Below are positions 22,226 to 35,347 of a stretch of 64,000 nucleotides of DNA, piece after piece. Source of the stretch: Vitrella brassicaformis (taxonomy: Eukaryota > Sar > Vitrellaceae). The translations under genes and the position numbers were made by a program. Every line of letters begins with the position of its first letter. The first letter of the stretch is position 1. A model generated the notes under the pieces. The model made no database searches and had not been told where the DNA came from. It saw nothing but the letters and a program-made list of their open reading frames with translations. The stretch lies in assembly GCA_001179505.1 (NCBI GenBank), contig CDMY01000255.1, forward strand, positions 523,019 to 587,018. Direction: 5' to 3'.

Positions 22226-22841
22226 ATGAGCGGAGAGGTGGATCCTCTCCTGGCGGGCCTCTCCAGTGACTACTGGGACGATGACGCACGCCGAGATCAG
22301 CTCAACCTGCCGCCGCAGAACAACAAGAAAAAGAGAAGGATTAGCGATGAAGATGATGAGGACAGACAGCGGCCATCCGAGGGCATCTTGGGCTTCAAGG
22401 CTGCGTCCGCACGGAGCAGGGCAGTGGAGGAGAGCATCGGTGGGGCGAAGAGCAGGGAAGAGAGGGAATACTGCTTCAATGTCAACGAGGGCGGGTTCAC
22501 TGAGCAGATGCAGGAGGACTTCTACGTAAGGCAGGCCTGCAGTGCAGGCCAGGCAGCACACACACACACACAGGGGTGAACTGACTGCATGCACGCCTGT
22601 GCGTGTGTGTGTGTGTGTGTACATGTGTTGTGTGTGGGGTCATGCAGATGAACCTGCATGACGGGAAATCGGTCGGCCGGCGTGGGCTCGGTCTCGATGC
22701 CGACGAGATGCATCGCCGGCTGCTGCAACTGAAACGGTGACTGACTGACATACACTCATCCACTCACAGCAACCAATGATCTTTCAAGACTGACTGTCCT
22801 TCCTTCACTCTCAGCAGCCTCTGCCTTCTTCTCTCTGTGGT

Positions 22842-22872
<31 letters not shown>

Positions 22873-23983
22873 GCCCCAGGAGAGAGAGAGGCGGCGGCAG
22901 CACGATGACAGAGACCATCGAGGGTACAAGATGTGCACTCATCTGCTCCCCCCTCCCACATCCATTCCATCAGCCACTGTGTTTGCTGTCTGCCTACGTT
23001 GTCGTCAGGCGTGATCGGAGGCGCTCAAGGTCACGATCAAGATCAAGATCTCTGTCACCATCCCCCGGCCATCTAAGAAGAAGGGACGACATGCCCGTGA
23101 GAGCTCACCGGAGGCGCGATGACGATGAGAGAGACGAGGACGGCAGGTGGCACCAGGACGGCGAGGCGGGTGGTGTGCAGCGGCCGGCCACCACGTCCGA
23201 TCCAAGGGCGCTGTCGCTCAAGGAGAAGATCGCGCAGAAAATGAAGGTCAGACAGATGGCGTTCATCATCAGCCATGGTCACATGGTCACGTGTGTGTAG
23301 GCGATGGCTGAGAAGAAGCAGAGCGGCGGCGGCAGGTCTGCTGCAGGGACGTCGCGGAATCCGCTGAGGAACGAAGACAGGTCAGTCAGTGACTCGACGC
23401 AATGGATAGGTGCGCACTCTCACTCTCACTCTGACTGGATTGTGTTGCGTGTGGCTGTGGTGGGTGCGCTCAGTCGTCTGCTGGACATCAAGGAGGCCAT
23501 CACACGGGAGAGCCGCCAGTTCGGCGGCGGAAAGGTCAAGCACCCACAGCACCTCCTCAAGGTCGGTTAGTCGGTCACATGCACTGCACGCCGGAAACGC
23601 TGGCGGACACCCACACCAATGTCTCTCAGGCCGAGCAGGACGACCGTCAGGCAATGGCCAGAATGATCGAGTCCGATGATGCTGATGGATTCGGGTCCTT
23701 CCTCGAGCAGCGACGCATCGAAATGAGAGGGAGTGGGAGGGCGGGGGCAGGTGACGCCGAGCGACAGCAGGGGAGTGCGGCGAGAGAGGAGAGGGACCAT
23801 CTCGACGCCATATTCGGAGCGTCGGCGGCCCCTGTGGATGGTGACGTGAGGGATGGTGGGGGTGAGAGGGGCGGTGGTGCACCGTCCGCAGCACCTGGTG
23901 GTGGTGGTGGTGGTGGCGGTGATACTAGCCTGCTTGGTGCGGCCGCATTACCTGGCCGACGGAATGCATGGCGACGCAGATGA
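22226..23983 (+). CDS. Arg/Ser-rich nuclear protein, probably RNA-processing (7 exons)
   Basis: Model: join(22226-22525, 22648-22736, 22873-22923, 23009-23246, 23301-23380, 23474-23561, 23630-23983), 399 aa. The N-terminal third is acidic with a KKKRR nuclear-type signal and an ordered part (EEREYCFNVNEGGFTEQMQE). The middle is an RS domain (RRRSRSRSRSRSLSPSP) with Arg/Asp-rich flanks. The C-terminal third includes charged helices (SLKEKIAQKMKAMAEKKQ; LLDIKEAITRESRQFGGG; DRQAMARMIESDDADGFGSF) and a Gly-run tail ending in RRR. The composition fits a spliceosome- or speckle-associated factor, but I cannot assign the family. All six joins keep frame. Confidence 0.75.
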
Positions 23984-24352
23984 GATGATAGATAGCTTGA
24001 TGATGGGGTTGTGTGCTGTGCTGTGCAGTGGGCGTCGTGTCGGTAGATCGGTGTGCGCGTGCGTGCGTGTATGTGTGTGTAGACGTCTGACCGCACCCCT
24101 CGGTTGACTAACGGTGAAAGATCTGTCTGTCTTGTTTGATTCCATCCCATCATCCATCCTTGACTAAATACACACACCTACACCGTGATCGATCGGCGAG
24201 GGAGGGAGGGAGTCCACACACACCACTCACATACACACATAACATACAAACACTCGCCGAACTGAATGAAGCTTCCCACCCACACAAAAACCCGTAGGCA
24301 CACCCACACCCACACACATACACACATAATTACAGCCCTATAAGGCAGCAAG
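23984..24352. other. Convergent spacer
   Basis: 369 nt between the 3' ends of the RS protein and the LMBR1 gene. It is CA-rich near 24215-24330. No gene seen. Confidence 0.5.
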
Positions 24353-26534
24353 CTACACCTGTGGCCTTCCCCGTTTGGGCCCCCCCCCACCCTTTCCCAT
24401 CAGCCGTGCCGCCGCCTTCTTTTGGTTCTTCTCGACCTGTTTCTCCAGGTTGATGGCCTGGTGCTCGTTCATTTTGCGTGGGTTGAGGTCGAATGCGGGG
24501 GTGTCCCGGGGCCGCATCAGGAGGTAGATCATGGTGACCAGAGACCACGCCAGCAAGATGTAGATGAACACGTTGTTGGCGAAGAAATACCTGAGACACA
24601 CACATACAGAAAGAAAGAGAGGGAGAGGGGGAGAGAGGGAGAGAGTGTGTGGGCGGATGGGATGGGTGGGGGATGGCTATCTAGTGCTCATGCTCACTTG
24701 AAGAACTTCAGGTGTCTAATTTGTGCGCTGAAGATGACGTCGGCGTCCGTCAGGCGGGCGTACTCCGCAAAGGCATCCTGTTTGTTTGTGCGTTTGTTAG
24801 TAGGCCACACACACCAACCCAGAGCAGAGCCCAGAGAGCATCCATCCATACCATAGATACGGTGCGGTGTGGTGTGGTGTGTGGGCGGCCAGTTCAGTTC
24901 TCCTTGCATCGCATACCTGTGAGAACTGTACGATGGCGCCCGCCGAGATGAGTATGAGCATCACGTTGAACAGGAAGGTGTTCATGTGCGTCTCATGCGG
25001 CTTCATCGGGTGAATGGGGAACAGAAAGAATATCTGACACACACACACATAACACATACATATTGGCCGACACACACACATACACCCACACCCACGCCCC
25101 CCAACGCCAAGAGATCAGATCCGTGTGTCGGTAGGTACCCTACCCTACCCTACCCTCATTCCGAATTTGAAGCACCCCTTGACGACACACGCCATGAGGT
25201 ACACGACCAGTATGGCGTATGCGGCCAGCGAGAGCATGAAGAAGCCCGTCCGCTCCATGGCGATGAGGATGTCGTTGAAGAAGGCCGTGATGGGCACCAG
25301 GTCGCCCGTGAGGCGCGAGACGATGTTGTAGAGGAGGATGTGCAGCAGCCACAGCACCGACAGGATGGCGCAGAGGATGCCCAGCACCAGCTTGGCGATC
25401 GATATTACCGGGTTCTCGCCCTTCTCCTTCAGCGAGATCTCCAGGTGGGCCCACTCTCGCTCCAACAAGTACACCGCCTGACAGGCAGACAGACACATCG
25501 ATGGTGGGATGGTGGCTGGAGTGGGTGGAGGATCAGATCAGATCACCTGCTTGAATTTGTTGTATTCTTGGCTGAGTGCAGCCTTTTCTTTGCGGCTGCT
25601 CCACCCCGTCTTGCTACGCAGGTCCAGCTCCTTGCCCTTCAGGTCCTCACCGATCTGACGCAAATTGGTCGCCTTCTCGCCCAGCAACTTCTTCCGCGCA
25701 CTGAGTCACGCACGTCACACACAGACACGCAAGCACAACAACAACAAGTGAGTACAATACACTCATGAAGCGAAGCGAAGCAAACAGCCATGCAGCCGAT
25801 GGCCCACCGCGTACCCACCTGAACTTGGAGAGGTCCATGGCAGTGGGCCGGTCGATGTAGCTGAGTATGAGGTCCAGCGGGATGGCCGTCAGACCGATGC
25901 CGCCGAACAGGGCGAACAGGAACCAGCCCACGAAGCACATAATGCCGATCAGGTAGATCTCGAAGCTCACATTCACCTCCAGCACGGCGTCTTTCGCCTT
26001 GCTGCACACCGAGGGCGCCTCAGAGCTGTCGGCAGCGACTGCCCTGTCACACTCGATGCTCTTGACGGGGATGGAGGCCTTGCTGAGGAGGGCAAAGGAG
26101 ATGCCGACGATGGCCGCCACAATGACGATCGTGAAGCCCATGTAGAAAAGCGCCGACTGCCACGGCTTGCACTTGGTCACCCTCTGGTCCGTGTCGGCCT
26201 CGTAGTAGAAGGTGGCAAACGGCAGGAAGACCGTCACGAACACGGCGATGCAGATGTACATTCCGCTCCAGAACCACTTCATGTCTAGCCGCGGGCAGTC
26301 GCTGCCGCCGAAGAGGCATGACGAGAAGGCCGGGCGGGAGTTGTAGACGTCGATGGGCAGGAGGAGGATGAGCAGCCAGGCCAGGAGCAGGCCGACGACG
26401 ACCATGATTTTGCAGAGGACGGCCTGGCCGATGGATCGGTCATCGGGGTGCTCGTAGTAGTAGAGGAGCTTGAGGTTGGTGAGGATGAAGATCACCACAA
26501 AGGCCAGCACCGTGAACAAGATGAACAGATCCAT
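24353..26534 (-). CDS. LMBR1-family multi-pass membrane protein (6 exons)
   Basis: Model: complement(join(24353-24599, 24698-24777, 24917-25033, 25154-25477, 25547-25700, 25819-26534)), 545 aa. About nine hydrophobic helices: the first starts at the N-terminus (FILFTVLAFVVIFILT), a group of three to four follows with the typical LLPIDVYNSR after helix 2, and another at LIGIMCFVGWFLFALFGGIG leads into AIPLDLILSYIDRP. A charged cytosolic coiled segment (KKLLGEKATNLRQIGEDLK; EWAHLEISLKEKG) separates the N- and C-terminal helix bundles, as in LMBD1/LIMR proteins. The C-terminal tail is basic. LMBD1 homologues act in lysosomal cobalamin export and receptor endocytosis; the role here is inferred. 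Confidence 0.88.
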
Positions 26535-26952
26535 GCTCAGCGGCAGAGAGCACACAAAGAGCGTCACGTCGATGATATGATCTCACACAGCTGCTCTCGA
26601 CTCATGTCGTTCTTTTCCTCCTTTCATATTCGCAAGCTCGCCCATTCAGCAGCGGTTTCACGGACACCCTAGTGCGAGCTGTTCTGCTCTCGGACATCCC
26701 TTTTCTCTCTGTTTCGCTGTTGCGGCAGGCAGGAAAGCAAGCCTGGGAGATCCTGGTGCTTCACAAGGCGAAAGGAGCAATTTCGGCAGAGGCGGAGATC
26801 GGCGCGAGAGAGATACACGCGAGATCTGTTCGTTTCGACAAGCATCCTTCGCTCCCGTGCTCATCATCATCATCATCAGAAGATCCACTCCTTGCTCGAT
26901 TCGGCGGCTTCCTGAGATCCGATGACCGTGGTCCGCTAGCGGCCCACGCGAG
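26535..26952. promoter_or_regulatory. Divergent spacer
   Basis: 418 nt between start codons, with an ATC trinucleotide run at about 26864-26879 and ACCCTAG near 26667. No supported gene. Confidence 0.35.
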
Positions 26953-29313
26953 ATGACCAGCACCGTGGACTCTGCCTCATCGTCACACACGACAACCCTG
27001 TCAGCAGCAGAGGAGCCAGCCACCTCAGCTGTCCCACCGATGGAAGCCACTCCCACGTCAGCGTCTGGCCTGATGCGCCAGAACACGCCAAGCTATGCCA
27101 GGCGGGGGAGGAAGTCCTCATTGTTCGAGGAGGACAAGTACAAGCGGCTGAACCTGCAGAGGCTCGCAGAGGTCTGTGAGCCAGACAAGCCGAGAGAAGC
27201 CAATGCAGCCCCACACACAGGCATCGATGTGTGTGTGTGTGTGTGTGCGTGTGTGTCGTGCAGGCGATAATAGAGGACCATGACATTGAGGTTGAGGCCG
27301 AGGACGAGAAGACCTACTGCCAGAGGATTGCGACGTCGTGGCGGTTCGAGCTGGGTGTGTGGATCCTCATCATCCTCAACTGCCTTGCCGTCTGGATCGA
27401 GACCAGCGAGTACGCCAAGAAACTCAAAGAGGACGGCGAAAAGCCCAACTACTCCATGGTCACATGGATACCCCGCATGTATGTCAGTACGTCAGACAGA
27501 CAGAGAGAGTTGCATGAGATTGAGATGAGCAGCAAACGCAGGGACGGGCCCAGATGTGACTGGTGTGTGTGTGTATGTGTGTGTGTGTGTCTGCAGCTCT
27601 CCGTGGCTTTGGCTTCAGTTCGCGTGTCTGGCGCTGTTTGTGCTGGAGGTGGCCTTCAAGGTGGCGGTGCTGGGGCGAAAGTTCTTCCGCAATGTCTACA
27701 ACTGGATCGACTTATTTGTCCTGCTCATCACTATTGTGCCATGGTATAGGAGGGAGGGAGGGAGGGAGGGAGGGAGGGAGGATGGGACAGACCACACCAC
27801 ACCACACCACAGCCATGCCACGTGCCTTCAACGTCTGTCTGTCTGTGTCCCTCTTTCTTCAGGGTGATGTCGCTCATCCTTTCAAAAGACTATGGCCCCG
27901 GCAGCAACGCCGAGATGGCCTGGCGCAAGCTGCTCATCCTGCGGATCGTGCGCCTCTTCGCCATCACCAAGGCACTCAGACGATGGCCCATCTTCAGAGA
28001 GCTATGGTCAGTCTCGCCTCCATCACCATCACACACACACACACACAGAGAGAGACACACACACAGGCCTACCGACACATTTGGCCACTAACTCCTGTGT
28101 GTATGTCATTTATATGGGTTTTTTGCAGGATGTTGACCACCGGGGTGACATACTCGATCAAGACGCTCATCTGGGGCCTGGCCCTCACCTTTGTGCTGCT
28201 CTTCGTCTTCGCCGTCTTCGCCACGAGCATGATCGGCTTCAGCACTGACTTCATCCCCACCGATGCAGAGAAGGGATACTTCAACAACGAGGACAGGCCC
28301 TACTGCCCCGACACCGACGACGAGATCGCTTGCTACAGCGCAGAGGCCAAACGGGAAGTGCGGGTGAGTTGAGTCCCTCCTCCCCCCGTCGATGACCTCC
28401 TCACATCGCCTTGTGTGTGTGTGGTGGGTTGCAGGAGAGCTGGGGCACGGTGACGCAGAGTATGGCGACGCTCTTCCAGATCATGACGCTTGACGACTGG
28501 ATGCAGGAGATAGGGCCGGTCCTGGAGGAGCAGCCCGGCATGCTCCTCTTCTTCATCGCCTTCATCGCCGTCTCCGTCTTCGCCCTCACCAACCTCATCA
28601 CGGCCGTCCTGGTGGAGAGCGCCATGCAGGTGTCGCGCGAAGACGAGAAGCAGAAGGAGTACGAGGCAGCCAAGGAGGTGCAAAAGCTGAAGAAGCTGCT
28701 GGTGCGAGTGCTATGCCCCGAGAGCTCCGTGCAGAAGCAGGACAAGGACAAGGACAAGCCCAACACGCGGCTGGTCATCCCATCCCTCCAAGACGCCGCG
28801 ACGTCGCCCACCACGGCTGAGAAGGCGGGCGGCGCGGGAGCGGCAAGCAAGACGGGGACGGTCAAGGCAGTCATGCTGTCGGTGGGGCACTTCCTGAACC
28901 CTTTGCGCAAGCGGCGGCCGATGGACAGCGCACAGACGGTGATGCGCATGGCGACTAAACATGATGCGTCGTTCCGGAAGGAGCAGCTCATGGAGGTCAT
29001 CGACAGACCTGAGATCAAGGTCCGGACGCTTGTGATCAAGGGTGGATGGATGGATGGATGGAGGGGCACACTCACCCTGGGTGTGTGTGTGTGTGTGTTG
29101 TGGTTGTGTTTATCAGCGCTTGATGAAGATCTATGACGTGGAGGAGTCTGATCTGCTGGGTCTGTGCGACCTGCTGACCATGGACGAGATGAACAATGGC
29201 ACTGGAAGTCCCGAGATCATGGTCGAGGACTTTATAGTCGGCACACAGAAGCTCCGGGTATGTCCGATGAATGCACACCTGTGACAGACACGCAATGCTT
29301 TGGGCTCTCCTGC

Positions 29314-29350
<37 letters not shown>

Positions 29351-29956
29351 GGTCAAGCAAAGAGCAAGGATCTGTTTGAGCTGCGCACACGGCTGTCAGC
29401 CATGGAGCGGAACCAGCTCAACCTCATGGAAGAGATGGCTCGCCTGCGATCCACACTCAGGTCGGTAAAAGGCAACACACACACGCAGACACTCTCTCAC
29501 CCACACAGACAGGCAGGCAGAGAAGACAAGACACCTTACTTACCTCGCTCACCTCTTGCTTGCACCAGGGGCGGCTCCACGGCCTCTCTCGACGACAAGC
29601 TCGGCCCCTCTCTCCGCGTCTACAATCCATACGCCACACGATCCACCCTCGGCTCCGCAGAAGGGGGCACGCCACTCGCAACCACCGGACAGACAACCGC
29701 CACCGACTCGCCCATCGACACCCAGCGGCAGCTCGACGCGCGCAGCCCCAACAGCATCAGCGTCCCATCTGGCCTTGGCGCGCCGCAGCAGGCGAAGGGC
29801 CTGGTTCGGCGTAGGAGCTTACGCCGTCGGCTGTTCAGTGCTGTGGTGGGTCCGCGTTTCTCGCTGCGGCGGCCGGTGGCCCCCCACAACCACCATGAAG
29901 AGATGGACGAGGGGGTGGCCGAGGACAGCATACGGGCCAGAATGTCTGACGTGTGA
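26953..29956 (+). CDS. Single-domain voltage-gated Ca2+/Na+-type channel (9 exons)
   Basis: Model: join(26953-27171, 27264-27478, 27597-27743, 27863-28006, 28129-28363, 28435-29019, 29117-29257, 29351-29460, 29569-29956), 727 aa. One six-helix channel domain: S1 near 110-130, S2-S3 (CLALFVLEVAFKVAVLG; YNWIDLFVLLITIVPW), an S4 with basic residues every third position (R215, R221, R224, K230, R233), S5, a pore loop with filter TLDDW (338-342) and S6 (FIAFIAVSVFALTNLITAVL). The Asp-rich filter fits the T-x-[ED]-x-W pattern of Cav, CatSper, BacNav and EukCat channels. Post-S6 there is a long helix, a possible degenerate EF-hand-like region near 490-530, a coiled coil (LRTRLSAMERNQLNLMEEMA) and a basic tail. 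It would need to form tetramers. Confidence 0.93.
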
Positions 29957-31142
29957 TGGAGTGTGGTGCTAACTTAGGGCAGGGAGGGAGGGTGGTTGGT
30001 TGGTTGGTCTTTTGTGAGTGAGGGAGGTAGCAGGTGTGTATGTGGGTATGTGTGCTGCATGTGTTGTGGGTTGGTTCATGCAATGCCGCTGCGGCGGTTG
30101 TGGTGTTTCATCATCCTATCCTGTTTTTGCCCATGAATTTTCCTGTCACGTCCGTTTTTAGTGCCGCACAAGCCTTGTGCGGTGCGAACTCACTGCATCC
30201 ACCCGGCCGTGGTGTCATGTCATGTCTTGTTGTGCTGCGTTGTGCTGTGTCTGTCGTGTTGTGCCTGCCTGCCTGTGTTGTGTCTTTCATTAATCCATCC
30301 CTTTTCTTGTTTTGCGTGCGTGCGTGCCGTCATGATTCGATTCGCATCACATACATACATACATGTGCGTTGCATACGTGTGGTTTTGTACACAGACTGT
30401 GCGTGGCGGCCTTTTTCTGTGTTTGTTTTCCCCGTGTGCTATGCGTCCTTTGAGAGCGCCTCACACGAGTTTTTCGTGTGCGTGTCGGTCCACCACTTGG
30501 TGACTCACGTACTGCGCGTTGCGTTGGGATGGGATGGGATATGGGCGCAGTGCACCCATCACCTGCATCACCACCTGGTGTTTCTCGCTCACGCCAACCG
30601 TGTCTGGTATGTTGCCAACTGCCTTCCTGATTGCAAACGTGTCCATGTCCGTGTCCGTGTCGGGTTGTCTGTCTTTATATAGGCTTTAGTGTGCGCATAC
30701 CACTGTGGACATGCAGACGTGCGTGCCTACCTACCGCCTACCGTATCTATCGCTCCCTCTCTCCATCCCTCCCTCCCTCCCTCCCTCCCTCTCTCCCTCT
30801 CTCCCTCCCTGACGTCCTGGGGATTTTCGTGTGCGTGTGGGGTCGAGTGCGTCCAATGGTTGGATGGATGGATGGATCAGTGAATGGATGAGTTTATTGG
30901 TTGGTTCTTGTTTAACCAGACGAGCTGACAGAGTTCCCAGAGAGAGTATATGAGTTACGAACCCGCGATGACTTAACGTAGGGTGGACAAGAAACGACGC
31001 AGACCAGACCAGCCCAGCAGCAGCAACAGCCGCACACAGCCATACACACTTCAGCTCAGCGCAGCGAAACAGAAAAAGACCAGAAACCAACCAGATCAGA
31101 TGATGACCCTCCCCCCCATCTCGCCCCGTCTCTCTCAATGGT
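29957..31142. other. Convergent spacer, pyrimidine-rich
   Basis: 1.19 kb between 3' ends. It is T/G/C-rich on the plus strand with a (CCCT)n tract near 30766-30810 and GGAT repeats near 30860. No frame shows credible coding or splicing. Confidence 0.5.
30766..30810. repeat. (CCCT)n simple repeat
   Basis: Tandem CCCT units with CTCT interruptions in the convergent spacer. Confidence 0.8.
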
Positions 31143-34100
31143 TCATGCCCTCGCTGCCCTCGGTTTTTTGGCGTACTGCATACCGCACAGCGGGCTGCAC
31201 AGGTTGGCCTGCGACGGCTCCATCACCAGCACTCTCCCACTCCCGCCCTCTTTCGCCCCGGATGAGGAGGAGCACAGGTAAGAAGAGACACAGCAGCTGT
31301 TGGTGGTGGCTGGCTGTAGCTGTGGCCGAGCTACTGTGAGCGGCTGTCTCGGCGACACGAGTGGGGTGTATATGTGTGTGGCCGTGGCCGTGGCTGTGGC
31401 TGTGGCTGGCGGAATGGGAGCTTGTGCAGCACTCGGTTGTGCTTGTCTCGCAGGTGGTGCTTGTGCTGTGACTGGTGGGAGTTTATCCTTGTTCTTGACT
31501 TGGGGGGGCCCGACGGTGGCGTCGCGGTAAATAGGCCGCGACTCAACCACAATGTACTCGTTAACCACCTCGCCTGACACACACACACAGAGACAACAAT
31601 CCCTTCCTTCGGCTATCCAACTTCTGAGCAGGCGTACCTATGACATCTCTGTCCCCCTCTCTCGGCGCCCAGCAGCACGACCGCCCCACCCCGCCCCTCG
31701 CCAACACCATCGGTGTCTCGCCAACAGGCCTTCCCGTTGGCCACGGCGAGGGCGGCGCCGATGCCGATGCACCCAGACGACACGGCATCATGCAGATCGT
31801 CGGCACCTTGGGCGGAGTCTGCAGCGCACGGGCGCCCCTCGGAGTGATGGATTGCGGCGTGGCCAGGAGGGACGAGCGTGGCGACTGCGACTCTTCGGGG
31901 ATCGGACTGAGGCACGGCCTCGGCTGCTGTTGCGGGAGCGGGGGCGGCAGTGTTTGCCGCGTGGGAGACACGTCCGTCTGTGTGGCGTGGTCCACCTGAG
32001 GCTTGGTGAGGATCCTCGACAGCCACTCGGGTGTGCGTGCGCGTCCGACCGTGGCGCCCAGCTTGGTCTTGACTGGAGGTGCTGCTGGAAATGTGTTGCG
32101 TCGCTTGATGTCGCGGGCGAATGGGAAGCTGACCCATGAAGATGGGTGCCTCGGCGAGACGCTCATGTTGAGCTGCACAGGCAGCCTGGAACGCCGTTCG
32201 GTCTTGCTGCCTGGCGACGGGGGCGGCAGCATCGACACACCCGAGTCGTTGAGGGCCTTGTTGCGCTGTGATGCGTCCTCGTCCGGCGACGTGTAGAGGC
32301 TAAGACGCGAGTAGGGCGTGCCGATGCCGCGGTAGACGTCTCCCGCCTCGCTGGGCGGGCGGGACACGCGAGGGCGGCGACGGTCGGCTGACGCCTTCCA
32401 TCGCTGCAGCTCCTCCACGAGGCGCTGGTTGTCTCGCTTCAGCACATCTGAATGACGCACAGACACAGACACGTGCAATCCACATATATGTGGCCTGCCA
32501 TCTGCACCCACCGACCCATTCTCGCGGTGAGAGCGTCCATTTCCTCGTCGATCCCCCGTCGCGGCTCCATGGGCGTTCCGACAGGCGTTGGATGACTTCT
32601 GCTTGACCAGGCCGACATGCTCGACAGCAGCTGCAATTGCTGCGGCGCCTCGAGCGGCGACTGAGGGCCCTGCACCATGATGATGGGCGACCACCCCATG
32701 GCCAGAGGAGACGGTGCCATCAGTCGCAGACCTTGGGACGGGGGGAGGCGGCCAGGGGCAGTGAGTGGGCGGCCTGGTGTTGAGGGAGCTGGCGCACTCT
32801 GGGCTCCACCTGGTGGCTTGCCGACCGACGGGGGTGGATGGAGCTCGCTGGGAGTGTGGACACTGTAAGGGGATCCGTCACCGCGGAGATATGGGGTGCC
32901 ACTGGGGCTGATCGGGGCTGCGTGCACCGCACACCACCGCCACACAAACAAACAGATAGATGACCACCACGCCAGTGTGTCTGTGTGGATGTGTGTACCT
33001 CTCGCGAGTTCGTCTGCGAGCGAGATTCGAGCATGGACAGGGCCAGTCTGCATCATAGCTGCAGCAACGGCATAGAAAAGGGGTATGTCACAGTCACAAG
33101 CAGCCAGCGAGCTCGGGGAATGATGGAGTGTCGAGTTTTCGCTCACAGTTTGGCTGGGAGGGTCGAGGGTGGTACAGTCGGACTTTGAGCGACGCCACCT
33201 GCTGCTTGGCCTCATTGTAGTGGGCCTGCAGGTGCTGCATCGACTCCATCATACGCTCATGCAGACGAGACACCTCCCTGCACACACAGACACACAGACA
33301 CACAGACAAGGGATTGGAATCGGGCGGCTAGACAAGTATGTGCACCTTCTGACCTTTGCTTGTCTTCCTGCGCTTCAAAAAGATCATTCTGCAGCTCGTG
33401 GATGCGCTGACGCAAAGCGTCATTCTCCTGCAGCAGCTCTGGCAACCAGACAGCACAGCACAGCACACATGTGTTGATTCAGAAGCATGCAGTCCACTGA
33501 CAGACGCCCACCTTGCATCTTCCTTTGGAGGGTGCGGATGTGGTCGTCTTTCTCGATCTGGGCCGCCTCGGCCGTGAGAGCCACCCGCTGCGACTGCTCC
33601 ATTGCCAGCAACTGCTCTGCCTCCATGTAACGCGCATAGATGTGCTGTAGTCACACACACACACACATACAAATTGGTGACATTGTCGGTTGCGAGGTCT
33701 GTCCTTGCTGTGACGATGCATGCGTACATCGATGTCCTTTTGCAGCTTCTCGAGGTGTGCGATGGAGGCCCTGCGCGACTTGTCGACGCGGAACTCCTCC
33801 GCTGCCAACACGTTCTGCAGCTGAACCCGCAACTGTTTGCACCAATCACACACAGGTGACACGAACAGACGGACATGCACTATTTCGTGGCGCACTGCAG
33901 CTGACCCCTTCTATGTCGTCTTTGGCCTTTTGTGCCGTTGCCCGCTTCTCTGTCTCGGCGCTGGCCAGCTCCTCTTCCAACTGCATCATGGCTGCACTCA
34001 CAGAAGGAGCCACAAAACAGCGACAGATATAGAGAGAGGAGGAGGGAGGAACAGAGGCCTTTCCGTGCCATGCGTACCATTGATGAGCTCTTCTCGCTGC

Positions 34101-35002
34101 CTGCGGTAGTGCTCCGCTTCTGCATACAGCCTACAGCCACCAAACACAGACACACAGAGACATGAGACTGTGGCGCGAGTGGAAGAGGGTGTCAAGCAAG
34201 GGGTGGGTGAGCCACCTTTGGTTCTCTGCATCTGTATCGGCCATTGCGCTTTCGATGTCCTTCCGTCGCTCGTCAAACTCCCGCTGCTGCTCGTCGAACT
34301 TATCCTGCAGACAGGCCAGGCGGGACAGAGTATTGTGTGTGTATGTATCAATCGCACCCACTCACTCACTCACTCACTCAGCCGCATTCATTGTACATCA
34401 ATAATTGTCTCGTGTGAATGAACAACGAATCAGTCAACCAATCAATCTCACCCTTAATGCCCCATACTCCGACTTCAAAATCCTGCGAGGCACGGCGTAC
34501 AGTCATTCATAACGCTCCCGTCACTCACTCCTCGCCCTCTCACCTATATGTCTGCTTAGGGTCTGTTGTCTCCAAGAAGCGATCAGCTCCCTCAGACAAC
34601 ATCGGTGACGCACCCAGTGACGACACACCACCCACCGACCTTCCCTCTATCTCCTGGGTCATATTGAAGCCACCCGGCCGAGACCCCTCCGACTCCCCCA
34701 TGCTGCTGGGCCGCTTTTCAGGCAGCCCGTCGTTGGCTTGAGGCTGCCCCTCACTCATCTGAGATGCGGGGCTGCGGGCCCCCAGCGCTTGCGAGGCCTT
34801 GACAGTGCTCCGGTCCGCCGCGAGTGTGCGCGTGACGTTGCGATTGGCTGAGGGGCTGCTGGCGGCGCTCGATGCACGTTTGGGAGCGGGGGGATCCGCC
34901 GGACCTGCACGGGAAAGGCAGAAGGGTGGATGCTGGCACGTGTGACTGGCATGGCGTCCATCCAGTGTTTTCTGGCGTACCCGGCTGCCCCCTTGCTTCC
35001 AT
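31143..35002 (-). CDS. Long coiled-coil protein with Ser/Pro-rich tail (14 exons)
   Basis: Model: complement(join(31143-31573, 31638-32447, 32516-32917, 32999-33058, 33147-33277, 33354-33438, 33512-33644, 33728-33832, 33906-33991, 34078-34130, 34216-34304, 34452-34482, 34544-34904, 34981-35002)), 932 aa. A 22-nt first exon (MEARGQP) opens the frame. Residues approx. 140-400 are an almost continuous heptad coiled coil (QQREFDERRKDIESAMAD; LEEELASAETEKRATAQKAK; ENDALRQRIHELQNDLFEAQ). A disordered Pro/Ser stretch follows, then a second short coil (VLKRDNQRLVEELQRWKASA) and a long basic, Ser/Pro-rich tail with SP and TP sites. A cytoskeletal or centrosomal scaffold is plausible; no family is recognised. 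The last exon might be further spliced. Confidence 0.8.
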
Positions 35003-35347
35003 GGTTGCGGACGGGGTCCTGGTTACAGAAACAATTTCAAACAAACAACCACAGGAGGGGCGGTTGTCTTCCTGTTTCCCTGCCTTTCTTTTGCTCCTCA
35101 CCTCCCTCCCGAGTTACGGCGGCGGCCGAGCACCCCAGAGGCTGGCCCTCTCTTGGGGCTCATCGAAGAAGCCTTCATTCCGATGGATGGACGACTCTGT
35201 ACAGGTGGCAAAGTTGCCTCTCTTGGTTTCCAGCACTCGACGCACCGTGCTGGGGGTCGAAAACAGCGTCTTCTCGGTGGAAGGGACCAAATGCGGTTGT
35301 GGAGTCTCTCCTGATGATGCTTTGAAAAAGCTCGAGGGTGGGCGAAA
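35003..35347. promoter_or_regulatory. Divergent spacer, left of the tRNA
   Basis: 345 nt upstream of the coiled-coil gene start. No supported protein gene; the long minus-strand frame here is explained by the tRNA region and is not coding. Confidence 0.4.
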
